IMG/VR virus record: IMGVR_UViG_3300018080_000560
Span: 1-25,194 of that record
DNA length: 25,194 nt
Reading direction: 5' to 3' (one strand)
Source of the DNA: a virus
The notes under the pieces are model-generated. The model had not been told where the DNA came from. It searched no databases and was given only the letters and a program-made list of their open reading frames with translations. Positions 1-5,287 of this stretch are shown in pieces; the stretch's first letter is position 1, and every line of letters begins with the position of its first letter. The position numbers and the translations under genes are program-made.

Positions 1-21
1 AACGCTAAACACAGTAAATAA
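1..21 (+). CDS. C-terminal end of an upstream gene (partial)
   Basis: Six codons (reading NAKHSK) followed by TAA. The stop shares its last A with the ATG of the next gene (TAATG), the same junction seen at about ten other gene boundaries here. That junction is the only reason to believe this frame. Nothing can be said about function. Confidence 0.35.
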   Translation, partial: NAKHSK

Positions 22-176
22 TGGACGATAAAATAATAGAATTTATCAAGGAATTAAAGCAGAGCCAATACCCACTAAACGATTTAATGACACTAAAAGC
101 GCAGTTAAAAAATGATACTTTGTACTGCGATATATTGGAGTTGGCTTTAGCACAATTAATAAACGAAAACAAATAA
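21..176 (+). CDS. Small hypothetical protein, 51 aa
   Basis: A 51-residue ORF, MDDKIIEFIKELKQ to LAQLINENK, that starts at a TAATG overlap with the preceding frame and stops 4 nt before the next gene. It is predicted to be mostly helical, acidic and basic residues alternate, and it has no Cys motif or membrane segment. I do not recognise the family. The coupled start and the short gap to the next gene suggest it is the second-last gene of an operon that ends at the terminator at 501-533. Function unknown. Confidence 0.6.
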   Translation: MDDKIIEFIKELKQSQYPLNDLMTLKAQLKNDTLYCDILELALAQLINENK

Positions 177-180
177 TAAG

Positions 181-471
181 ATGAAGGACGAAGTAACACA
201 TAAACAAGATTTTGACATATTCGAACATAGATACAAGGAAATAATACAGCTAAAAGAAGATAACGAAACTTACAAAGCAATTATTAAAGAGGATTTAAAA
301 AACAACTTTGTAGCCATCCCAGAGACTGTCATAAACAGAATCGGGACGGGCAACCAATACTTTACAAGTGAACAACTATTAATCGATATGCAGGAAGAAT
401 ACGTTAAATTACTAAAAGCATATAACAAGCAAAGGAATAGAACGCTATTAGAAAGGATTTTCAATTTGTAG
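181..471 (+). CDS. Hypothetical helical protein, 96 aa
   Basis: A charged, probably coiled-coil protein (MKDEVTHKQDFDIFEHRYKE...). The first half is rich in E and K, the middle has a short non-helical part (VAIPETVINRIGTGNQYF), and the end is basic (NKQRNRTLLERIFNL). It has no recognisable domain. It is the last gene before the strong terminator at 501-533, so it closes a transcription unit that begins outside the window. Its start ATG lies 4 nt after the preceding stop, which supports co-translation. It could be a small DNA-binding or regulatory accessory protein, but nothing in the sequence proves this. Confidence 0.65.
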   Translation: MKDEVTHKQDFDIFEHRYKEIIQLKEDNETYKAIIKEDLKNNFVAIPETVINRIGTGNQYFTSEQLLIDMQEEYVKLLKAYNKQRNRTLLERIFNL

Positions 472-500
472 GATTCCAACACAACAACCAACACAGCAGC

Positions 501-533
501 AAGGCTCTATCATTAATTTGATAGGGCTTTTTT
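501..533 (+). terminator. Strong rho-independent terminator
   Basis: A 12-bp stem (AAGGCTCTATCA against TGATAGGGCTTT, with two G-U pairs) closes a 6-nt loop TTAATT and is followed by a continuous T tract. It lies 30 nt after the stop of the 96-aa gene and ends the left-hand operon. It also marks the boundary to the 0.8-kb non-coding region. Confidence 0.88.
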
Positions 534-742
534 ATTTGTACCTATTAAAGCAATACAATTCGATTTAAGGCTGTTTTTAAGCCCATAGAGACGTTTTTAC
601 CTATCATGTAATATATTCTATCAAGAGAGTTAATTTAAAGGCCTTAAAAGGGCTTAAATGAAGTATTTATAATTACAAAGATATTAGGTTAAGTATTAAT
701 TTGATATAAAGTATTGATAGTCACTCAATTAGAGTAAGTTAC

Positions 743-758
743 ACTAACAAGTGTTAGT
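743..758. repeat. Perfect inverted repeat, possible operator
   Basis: ACTAACA-AG-TGTTAGT: two 7-nt arms with a 2-nt centre, in the non-coding region. The size and symmetry suit a dimeric repressor site, but no repressor gene is visible in the window and a chance palindrome cannot be excluded in AT-rich DNA. Confidence 0.3.
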
Positions 759-864
759 TTATATAGGTAGTTCATAAGGTAATAAATTAGGTTACTAGGA
801 TAAAGTTATAAGGGGTGACCTGTTGAACACGTACAAAAGTTAATATGAAACTCTTACAAACCAC

Positions 865-1008
865 GCCAGCTTGACATATCATTTAGCTGTAATCCTTGCT
901 ATTACTGCATTGTAGAGTACTTGTCCTATAACTTATATTATGTTAAATAGAGCTGCCATATTGACAAAACCATTGCTATCACTGCATTGTAGGATGTTGT
1001 CTAGTGAT
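865..1008. repeat. Imperfect tandem repeat, two units
   Basis: Unit 1 starts at 865 and unit 2 at 955. Both read GCCA-NN-TTGACA, then after a variable spacer the 20-mer TTGCTAT(T/C)ACTGCATTGTAG (896-915 and 973-992, one mismatch), then a shared TTGTC shortly after. Unit 1 carries about 13 extra nucleotides in the spacer. It is not coding on either strand. It could be duplicated regulator sites, a replication or packaging signal, or two related small RNAs. Confidence 0.6.
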
Positions 1009-1017
1009 TGTATTCAT

Positions 1018-1027
1018 GTACTAGTAC
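1018..1027. repeat. 10-bp perfect palindrome
   Basis: GTACTAGTAC, 26 nt after the second copy of the 20-mer repeat. It may be a protein-binding site linked to the repeats. The evidence is symmetry and location only. Confidence 0.22.
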
Positions 1028-1158
1028 GGTGATACACTCTAATTCTGCGTCATCTGTAATGGTGAATTTGTACTTGACCCCACACACAATTTTTTCTCAC
1101 TACACCCATTACAAAGTCTTTGAAAATTATTTTTTATTATTAAACTTCATACAAATGT

Positions 1159-1189
1159 TTTGTAACTAAATTTATTTTTTATAGTATTG
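1159..1189 (+). promoter_or_regulatory. Possible Bacteroidetes-type promoter
   Basis: TTTG (1159-1162), a 19-nt spacer, then TAGTATTG (1182-1189). The Bacteroidetes consensus is TTTG, 19-21 nt, TAnnTTTG, so the -7 element matches at five of six fixed positions. It would drive the accessory operon beginning with the HNH gene at 1317, leaving a leader of roughly 120 nt. AT-rich DNA makes chance matches common. Confidence 0.35.
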
Positions 1190-1316
1190 TATTAGGAAGA
1201 GGTTAACGTGTAGTTTTCTTTTTTGCTTTAGTTTTTTAGTTTAGTATTAGAATATAACTATAATATATAAAGTACGTACAACAATTTATTTTTTGTTACA
1301 TTTAAAGTAAAGAGGC

Positions 1317-1826
1317 ATGAGAGACAACAGTAAAAAGATTAATTTAGGAGAGATTGAGAAGGGGTATATAATCAACAGAGATGGCACGATATTTAGTAAG
1401 AAGAGGAATAAATATATGAAGCTGTCAGATAATCACGGGTATTACATATTAAGATTATCTTTGAATGGAGTTCCTTCCCAATATTCGGTTCACCGTTTGG
1501 TGGCAACTAAATATATTCCAAACCCAAATAACAAACCACAAGTAAATCATAAGGACGGAAATAAAAAGAACAACCACGTGAGTAACTTGGAGTGGGTAAC
1601 ACAGTCTGAGAATATAAAACATTCTATATATGAGTTAGGAAAAACAGGGCATGGAGCTGTAAAGCCTAAAAAAGTATCTAGGGATGGAGTGGTGTATGCT
1701 AGTATAAAGGATGCGGCAGAGCAAACAGGCATATTCCCTCAGTTGATAACAGATAGTATCGCTGGTAGATCTGTTCCTACTTTTGTAGGTAATTGGAAGA
1801 TTGAAAGAAATTTAAGAAAATTATAA
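1317..1826 (+). CDS. HNH homing endonuclease-like protein
   Basis: A 169-aa protein with a canonical phage HNH module at about residues 55-105: a conserved His in SVHRLVA (H59), then VNHKDGNKKNN (N77, H78, D80) and NLEWVT. This metal-dependent fold nicks or cuts DNA. The C-terminal part (about 117-162, DGVVYASIKDAAEQTG) resembles the NUMOD-type DNA-binding modules of homing endonucleases. A typical NUMOD4 N-terminus is replaced by a shorter GYIINRDGTIFSKK segment. I see no split flanking gene, so it appears free-standing, next to a large non-coding region. Such genes spread by copying themselves into cut sites and are usually not needed for growth. Confidence 0.93.
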   Translation: MRDNSKKINLGEIEKGYIINRDGTIFSKKRNKYMKLSDNHGYYILRLSLNGVPSQYSVHRLVATKYIPNPNNKPQVNHKDGNKKNNHVSNLEWVTQSENIKHSIYELGKTGHGAVKPKKVSRDGVVYASIKDAAEQTGIFPQLITDSIAGRSVPTFVGNWKIERNLRKL

Positions 1827-1854
1827 AGGTTACATTGTAAAAAACAGATGAATT

Positions 1855-2016
1855 ATGGAGCAAGATTTTGAAAATGAATTACTTGAATTATGTGCTGCTC
1901 AACAGGAACAGGTGGCAGTATTGATTGAGGTTACACAGACCTTAATAAAGAGGGTAGAAGTATTAGAAGGTAAGGGTGTTCCTTACTGGAGTGATAAAAA
2001 CACAGATAACGATTAA
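1855..2016 (+). CDS. Small hypothetical coiled-coil protein, 53 aa
   Basis: An ORF of 53 codons, MEQDFENELLELCAAQQEQV to SDKNTDND. Residues 5-38 form a probable amphipathic helix or coiled coil (heptad-like L/V/I spacing), followed by an acidic tail. The start ATG has the AATTATG context repeated elsewhere in this window, and the next gene begins 2 nt after the stop. It resembles the many short 'xxELVKxxQEQNxVLxxI' phage peptides of unknown role. No function is assigned. Confidence 0.6.
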   Translation: MEQDFENELLELCAAQQEQVAVLIEVTQTLIKRVEVLEGKGVPYWSDKNTDND

Positions 2017-2018
2017 TT

Positions 2019-2366
2019 ATGACTAAAGGAGAAGCTGGTGAATGGCTAATGCACAACAGATACTTTTCTGAGGATTGGTGTAGAAGAACAGGTGTAGACC
2101 CGAATGACTTGACAATAGATGATGTTAAAGCTATAAAGGATGAAATGGATAATGACATGTATAGATGTAAGCGTTGTGGAGAGACAAAGCACAGAAGAGA
2201 GTTTAATAGCTTTGATGCTACTAGGACTTCTGTAAGATGTAAGCCATGTCAGAAGAGGGTAGAGCCTAATACTAAGATATTTAAGGACGGTAAGTTGAAT
2301 ACGAGACAGGTGAAAGGCTTTAATTGGCTGTTAGGGTATTCATTGCTAGATAAAAGATATGTATAA
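2019..2366 (+). CDS. Zinc-ribbon-like protein, 115 aa
   Basis: Two CxxC pairs 24 residues apart (C50-C53 in YRCKRCGETK, C74-C77 in VRCKPCQ), with the pattern C-x2-C-G-x-x-K-...-E-F-...-C-x2-C. Similar zinc-binding knuckles appear at the start of phage endonuclease VII-type and HNH proteins, but no catalytic HNH or ββα motif follows here. The N-terminal 45 residues are acidic and helical, and the C-terminus is basic (TRQVKGFNWLLGYSLLDKRYV). It probably binds zinc and perhaps DNA. It overlaps the next gene by one base (TAATG). Confidence 0.7.
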   Translation: MTKGEAGEWLMHNRYFSEDWCRRTGVDPNDLTIDDVKAIKDEMDNDMYRCKRCGETKHRREFNSFDATRTSVRCKPCQKRVEPNTKIFKDGKLNTRQVKGFNWLLGYSLLDKRYV

Positions 2367-2479
2367 TGGAAGCGAGATATTTAATGATAGATAATTGGGT
2401 AACAGTCCCAAGAAAAAAGGACGGGGAGCTGTACGATAAGCCTGTACGAATTAGGGCGATAGGAAGAAAATTTTTTTAG
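2366..2479 (+). CDS. Very small hypothetical protein, 37 aa
   Basis: A 37-codon ORF (MEARYLMIDNWVTVPRKKDG to RIRAIGRKFF) that begins at a TAATG overlap with the zinc-ribbon gene and ends 5 nt before the next start. The VPRKKDGELYDKPVRIRAIG segment looks like a short beta-rich basic fold. I do not recognise it. The coupled start and tight packing are the reasons to call it. Confidence 0.5.
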   Translation: MEARYLMIDNWVTVPRKKDGELYDKPVRIRAIGRKFF

Positions 2480-2484
2480 AAATT

Positions 2485-2682
2485 ATGAAGAACACAGAAT
2501 TAACAGAGGAACAGTTTAATCATTTAGCAGATGTGGCTAATAAATTTGAGTTTCCAGATGTATTGGAAAGATTAATGAAAATGGACAGATTTACTTTATT
2601 ATTGTTTTCATTAGAGTCAGGGTTGGCTTTAACAGCTTGTCAGTACAATCTAAAAGAATCACAAAAGAAAAATCGTAAGTAA
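2485..2682 (+). CDS. Hypothetical helical protein, 65 aa
   Basis: MKNTELTEEQFNHLADVANK, then a hydrophobic helix (FTLLLFSLESGLALTACQY, about residues 36-54) and a lysine-rich tail (KESQKKNRK). The hydrophobic stretch is broken by E and S and may be a buried helix rather than a membrane span. The start has the AATTATG context. Function unknown. Confidence 0.6.
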   Translation: MKNTELTEEQFNHLADVANKFEFPDVLERLMKMDRFTLLLFSLESGLALTACQYNLKESQKKNRK

Positions 2683-2689
2683 CGAAGTT

Positions 2690-2830
2690 ATGAATGAACT
2701 ACCATTCCCTGAAGAACAGCAAGAACCTAGTGATGGTTGGCTTTGCTTCAATAACGACTACGAAACAGAGGTCTTCTTTAATGGAGAATGGATATTACTA
2801 GAGGATTATTATAAACAACAGAAGAAATGA
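2690..2830 (+). CDS. Small acidic hypothetical protein, 46 aa
   Basis: A 46-codon ORF, MNELPFPEEQQEPSDGWLCF to EDYYKQQKK, with start context AGTTATG. It is acidic, and its aromatic-rich middle (WLCFNNDYETEVFFNGEWILLEDYY) is likely a small beta structure. The stop TGA overlaps the ATG of the next gene (ATGA). Family not recognised. Confidence 0.55.
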   Translation: MNELPFPEEQQEPSDGWLCFNNDYETEVFFNGEWILLEDYYKQQKK

Positions 2831-2919
2831 AGGATTTTTTAGAAGGAGCAGCTTACGGATTGATGTTCACAACATTTTTTACATTAGTAACGATAATTGT
2901 GTTAACCATCATTTATTAA
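2827..2919 (+). CDS. Single-pass membrane peptide, 30 aa
   Basis: A 30-codon ORF starting at an ATGA overlap with the previous stop. About ten polar residues (MKDFLEGAAYG) are followed by an almost uninterrupted hydrophobic stretch (LMFTTFFTLVTIIVLTIIY) long enough to cross the membrane once and reach the C-terminus. It would sit in the host inner membrane. It could be a lysis accessory, a superinfection-related peptide or an assembly factor. The sequence shows only the membrane character. Confidence 0.45.
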   Translation: MKDFLEGAAYGLMFTTFFTLVTIIVLTIIY

Positions 2920-2934
2920 AATCGTATTATAGTT

Positions 2935-3102
2935 ATGAAGAAGAGCTACAGAAGGAACGTATTGCAAGTAAAATCTATATTATTTGGAATATTAGTGCTA
3001 TTAGGTGTTAGTACTTACCAAATAATAAGAATAGCAAACAGTTTACAGCAACTAGAGTTAAAGTTTGACTTATTTGAGGTTGTTGGTAAACTGTTCAATT
3101 GA
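2935..3102 (+). CDS. Small membrane protein with basic N-terminus, 55 aa
   Basis: A basic N-terminus (MKKSYRRN), one hydrophobic helix at about residues 14-31 (SILFGILVLLGVSTYQII), then an amphipathic helix (ANSLQQLELKFDLFEVVGKL). The positive-inside rule predicts the N-terminus in the cytoplasm. The stop TGA overlaps the ATG of the CheY-like receiver gene (TGATG), so the two are likely translationally coupled. The family is unknown. A small membrane protein next to a receiver is noteworthy but does not prove they work together. Confidence 0.55.
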   Translation: MKKSYRRNVLQVKSILFGILVLLGVSTYQIIRIANSLQQLELKFDLFEVVGKLFN

Positions 3103-3416
3103 TGAAAATATTGATTATTGATGATTGTTATACAATCGCGAGGCTATTAGAGTATTATTTAGAGGGGTTTGAGGTTGATATAGCGCTGTCAGGTGTTGAT
3201 GGTCTAAAGAAGTTCGATAATCACGATTTAGTCTTTGTAGACGTAAATTTAGGGGATATGAAGGGATATGACGTTGCACAGATAATATCTAAGTTCTCTG
3301 AGGTTAAAATTATAGGCATGAGTGCTTCTGCTCCTGACTCAGATGAGTTTAATTACTTCATAAGGAAGCCATTAAAGATGAAATCAATAAAAGAAGCAAT
3401 AGATTCAGTTTTATGA
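3102..3416 (+). CDS. Stand-alone CheY-like response regulator receiver domain
   Basis: A 104-aa single receiver (REC) domain with no output domain. All hallmark residues are visible: the acidic pair D7-D8 in KILIIDDC, the phospho-acceptor D47 in LVFVDVNLGDMKGYDV, the switch Ser S74 in IIGMSAS, and K89 followed by cis-type Pro in FIRKPL. REC domains take a phosphoryl group from a histidine kinase onto the conserved Asp. Length is slightly below the usual 115-125 aa, because the loop before the KP motif is short. I chose the ATG at 3102 (TGATG with the preceding gene) over an in-frame TTG one codon upstream. It presumably uses host kinases, either to sense the cell or to drain phosphate from a host pathway. 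Confidence 0.93.
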   Translation: MKILIIDDCYTIARLLEYYLEGFEVDIALSGVDGLKKFDNHDLVFVDVNLGDMKGYDVAQIISKFSEVKIIGMSASAPDSDEFNYFIRKPLKMKSIKEAIDSVL

Positions 3417-3661
3417 AGACAATAGTACACGTATCACAGACAAAGATAAGGCATAACCAACAACATGGAGATAATCAGCCTTGCTTAATTGTCGTTAAGG
3501 AAGAAGAGTTAGATTTCGTCCATGAGTTAGTTATTTACGGACAAGACGGTAAAGAAGCCGCTAGAGTAGTGTATAGACCTTACAATCCTCTACCTTCTGA
3601 GGCTGTAGTGTGGGTTGAGACTGATAATGATGTTAAAATGATAGTTCATGAGGGTAACTAA
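3413..3661 (+). CDS. Hypothetical beta-rich protein, 82 aa
   Basis: It begins at an ATGA overlap with the receiver gene. The sequence (MKTIVHVSQTKIRHNQQHGD..., ELVIYGQDGKEAARVVYRPY, AVVWVETDNDVKMIVHEGN) alternates hydrophobic and polar residues as in a small beta-barrel or sandwich. The CLIVVKEEE and KEAARVVY segments look like paired strands. The start KIRHNQQHGDNQPCLIVVK resembles short phage proteins that accompany DNA metabolism genes, but I cannot place it in a named family. It overlaps the next gene by 14 nt. Confidence 0.65.
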   Translation: MKTIVHVSQTKIRHNQQHGDNQPCLIVVKEEELDFVHELVIYGQDGKEAARVVYRPYNPLPSEAVVWVETDNDVKMIVHEGN

Positions 3662-3836
3662 ATATGAGGACAGGCTCGCTATATGCAAAACCTGTCCTTT
3701 CTATATAAGTAGTATTGCCGCTTGTCGTGCTTGTGGATGCTCTCTGTTAGTGAAAGCAAGACTAAAGTGGTTTAACTGCAAAAAAGGCAAGTGGACTATT
3801 CCTGATGACCCTTCTCCTGAGCAAACTCCTTCATAA
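3648..3836 (+). CDS. Cys-rich small zinc-binding-type phage protein
   Basis: A 62-aa protein with Cys at 13, 16, 26, 29, 31 and 44, in the order C-x2-C-x9-C-x2-C-G-C-...-K-...-C-x3-GKW. The 'CGCxLxxKxxxxxxxCxxGKW' signature is common in small phage proteins of unknown role near structural or packaging genes, and the cysteines probably hold zinc. The start at 3648 lies inside the previous gene (14-nt overlap). The last 13 codons (TIPDDPSPEQTPS) overlap the 3' end of a convergent minus-strand ORF at 3796-3966. Confidence 0.78.
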   Translation: MRVTKYEDRLAICKTCPFYISSIAACRACGCSLLVKARLKWFNCKKGKWTIPDDPSPEQTPS

Positions 3837-3966
3837 TATCCTTAAACAGATCAATGTTGTCTAACATATTCTGTCTTCTCTTCATTTCGTGCATAACTTC
3901 TCTTGCACCTTTTTCAGTTCTCTTCAGAGCCTTACTTTTTTGATTTTTTCTGTTTCTGCTTTTCAT
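3796..3966 (-). CDS. Probable minus-strand small basic protein, 56 aa
   Basis: Read on the minus strand from ATG at 3966: MKSRNRKNQKSKALKRTEKG, then AREVMHEMKRRQNMLDNIDL and FKDIMKEFAQEKGHQE. It is very basic at the N-terminus and amphipathic-helical after residue 20, like a small nucleic-acid-binding peptide. A Bacteroidetes -7 element (TAAATTTG) lies about 30 nt upstream on the same strand (3998-4005). Its 3' end overlaps the convergent Cys-rich gene by 41 nt. The otherwise empty stretch between 3837 and 4113 makes it likely real. It would be the only minus-strand gene in the window. The main doubt is its short length. Confidence 0.5.
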   Translation of the reverse strand: MKSRNRKNQKSKALKRTEKGAREVMHEMKRRQNMLDNIDLFKDIMKEFAQEKGHQE

Positions 3967-3997
3967 TTTTATTGTATTTTACCCTTTTATCTACGAA

Positions 3998-4005
3998 CAA
4001 ATTTA
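3998..4005 (-). promoter_or_regulatory. Minus-strand -7 promoter element TAAATTTG
   Basis: The plus strand reads CAAATTTA, so the minus strand reads TAAATTTG, a full match to the Bacteroidetes TAnnTTTG element. A convincing TTTG at the -33 position is not seen. Transcription would start near 3990 and give a leader of about 25 nt before the minus-strand ATG at 3966. Confidence 0.4.
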
Positions 4006-4024
4006 TATATTGTTGCGTATAAAT

Positions 4025-4082
4025 ATGGGAGTTCGGACTAATTACCCGATGCAAAAGGTTTCGCTTAACTACCTACTCCCAT
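4025..4082 (+). ncRNA. Branched RNA-like fold ending in a T tract
   Basis: An 8-bp outer stem (ATGGGAGT 4025-4032 with ACTCCCAT 4075-4082) encloses two short hairpins: TCGG/CCGA (4033-4036 with 4046-4049) and AGGT/ACCT (4056-4059 with 4071-4074). TCTTTTT follows. It lies directly upstream of the second HNH gene and could be a terminator, an RNA leader or a small RNA. It is too short and has no T-arm of tRNA type. The short inner stems may be chance. Confidence 0.4.
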
Positions 4083-4113
4083 TCTTTTTAAGTTAGGCAT
4101 AAAATGTTAAGTT

Positions 4114-4635
4114 ATGAATCAACAAGAGATTTGGAAAGATGTATTAGGATACGAAGGACTTTATAAGGTATCTAATTTAGGTAGGGTAGTTTCTAAAAGA
4201 AAGATATTAAAAGGATGGGAATGTGTTAACGGATATTGGCTTTATAGATTGTGTAAAAATGGTAAAACTAGACAATTTTCAGCACATAGGTTGGTAGCAA
4301 TAAATTTCCTGCCAGCAGATCTAAATAGAAATTATGTCAATCATATAGATGGAGATAAGCTTAACAATAACCTAGATAATTTAGAGTGGTGTACCAATTC
4401 TGAAAACATTCAACACGCATATAAAATAGGACTAAAAAAATATAATAGCAATAATAGATGTCTAAATAGAGCTATTTGCAGAGATAATTTTAGCAGACTA
4501 GTAATAGACACAAGGACTGGAGTTTATTATAGCTCAATAAAAGAAGCTTCTATTTATAGTGTGTTTTCTTATTCTGCTTTAAAGGCAATGTTAAATGGAG
4601 AAAACCCAAATAAAACTAGTCTTAAAAAGGTGTAA
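4114..4635 (+). CDS. HNH homing endonuclease with NUMOD4 domain
   Basis: A 173-aa protein with clear domain order. NUMOD4 at residues 5-30 (EIWKDVLGYEGLYKVSNLGR) is a DNA-recognition module. HNH follows at about 55-105: H58 in SAHRLVA, N76-H77-I-D79 in NYVNHIDGDKLNNN, and NLEWCT. A NUMOD1-like C-terminal module covers 130-170 (DTRTGVYYSSIKEAS ... LNGENPNKTSLKKV). It would make a site-specific nick or break that promotes spread of its own gene. Start context AGTTATG. It shares architecture with the HNH protein at 1317 but only moderate identity, so the two are probably separate arrivals. It stands between small plus-strand genes with a structured segment just upstream. Confidence 0.96.
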   Translation: MNQQEIWKDVLGYEGLYKVSNLGRVVSKRKILKGWECVNGYWLYRLCKNGKTRQFSAHRLVAINFLPADLNRNYVNHIDGDKLNNNLDNLEWCTNSENIQHAYKIGLKKYNSNNRCLNRAICRDNFSRLVIDTRTGVYYSSIKEASIYSVFSYSALKAMLNGENPNKTSLKKV

Positions 4636-4667
4636 CCAAAAAAATATTAGTTACGTAGAGCAAAACG

Positions 4668-4865
4668 ATGAAGGATTTTCAATATGAGATTCAGTCTTTA
4701 GAGCAGCTTGACGAATTTCAACAATTTTATTGCGAGAAAGGTCTGTGTTATGTGCTACAGGCAATCCACAGTATAGATTCTTATCAATGTGAGGTTATAG
4801 AACCTTGCGAAAATGAAGGTGAAATATTCTATTTAGAGATTGGCGATAAAATTAGTTTAGCTTAA
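4668..4865 (+). CDS. Hypothetical acidic protein, 65 aa
   Basis: MKDFQYEIQSLEQLDEFQQF, then YCEKGLCYVLQAIHSIDSYQ, and an acidic end with CEVIEPCENEGEIFYLEIGD. Four cysteines are present but do not form paired CxxC motifs. It is predicted alpha/beta and soluble. It ends with TAATG overlapping the next gene, so it belongs to the operon leading into the packaging genes. Family not recognised. Confidence 0.6.
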   Translation: MKDFQYEIQSLEQLDEFQQFYCEKGLCYVLQAIHSIDSYQCEVIEPCENEGEIFYLEIGDKISLA

Positions 4866-5287
4866 TGGATGAAATAAGAGGTCTAAAATTCGAATACAGA
4901 CAGATCAGAGAAGATTTAGAGGACATTGAAGGTCTTGATCCATCATTTGTCATGAAATTGCAAGTAAGATTGTGCGAATTAAAGATGATTTTGAAGGAAC
5001 ACGAAGAGAAAAGGAAGGAAGAAGAGAGAAATACGTTCAGAAAGAACGCTGTACCTAAGAATAAGCAAGTTAGAGAGGTAGAATTGTCTGATTTAAGAGC
5101 TTTTAGGCATATGTTGACAGATAGGGAGATTTGTAAGAAATACAACCCTAAAACGTTAAAAACATGGAGAAATAAGCTAAATAAGGGTATTATCCCTAAA
5201 ATTGCAGAGGAATTATTGAAAAATAATGGATATAAAGTAATTCAGCCTAGATTATGGGCTAAACCAAAGAGTAAAAAGTACAAATAA
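4865..5287 (+). CDS. HTH-like protein, candidate small terminase subunit
   Basis: A 140-aa protein. Residues 1-65 form a long charged helix or coiled coil (FEYRQIREDLEDIEGLD..., LKEHEEKRKEEERNTFRKNA). Residues about 76-105 look like a helix-turn-helix: DLRAFRHMLTDREICKKYNP then KTLKTWRNKLNKGI. The tail is very basic (RLWAKPKSKKYK). HTH plus coiled coil, about 0.6 kb upstream of the large terminase, fits a small terminase subunit that recognises the packaging site, although that protein usually has its HTH near the N-terminus and lies directly next to the large subunit. It could instead be a DNA-binding regulator. Starts and ends at TAATG overlaps. Confidence 0.5.
   Translation: MDEIRGLKFEYRQIREDLEDIEGLDPSFVMKLQVRLCELKMILKEHEEKRKEEERNTFRKNAVPKNKQVREVELSDLRAFRHMLTDREICKKYNPKTLKTWRNKLNKGIIPKIAEELLKNNGYKVIQPRLWAKPKSKKYK

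Larger units (their letters stand above)
534..1316. other. Non-coding inter-module region (about 0.78 kb)
   Basis: No ORF longer than about 36 codons is credible on either strand, and none has a good start context. The stretch holds an imperfect tandem repeat (865-1008), two perfect palindromes (743-758, 1018-1027), small weak hairpins around 565-660 and a possible Bacteroidetes-type promoter near 1159-1189. I find no tRNA and no clear group I intron core. It sits between a terminated operon and the accessory/structural operon, so it probably holds control sites or a non-coding transcript. Confidence 0.6.

Noticed and set aside
961-1180. Short ORFs of 19-36 codons in the non-coding region, both strands
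   Set aside because: None has a good start context, coupling or protein-like composition; expected by chance at this length.
534-1316. Group I intron or retroelement around the first HNH gene
   Set aside because: I found no recognisable catalytic core pairing elements and no split host exon on either side.
4025-4082. tRNA gene
   Set aside because: The outer stem and two inner hairpins suggest a cloverleaf, but the total is only 58 nt, there is no 5-bp T-arm with a TTC loop and no clear anticodon arm.
4852-5145. 97-aa minus-strand ORF
   Set aside because: Antisense to the HTH-like gene, whose codon pattern, start junction and stop junction are good. The antisense product has no motif.
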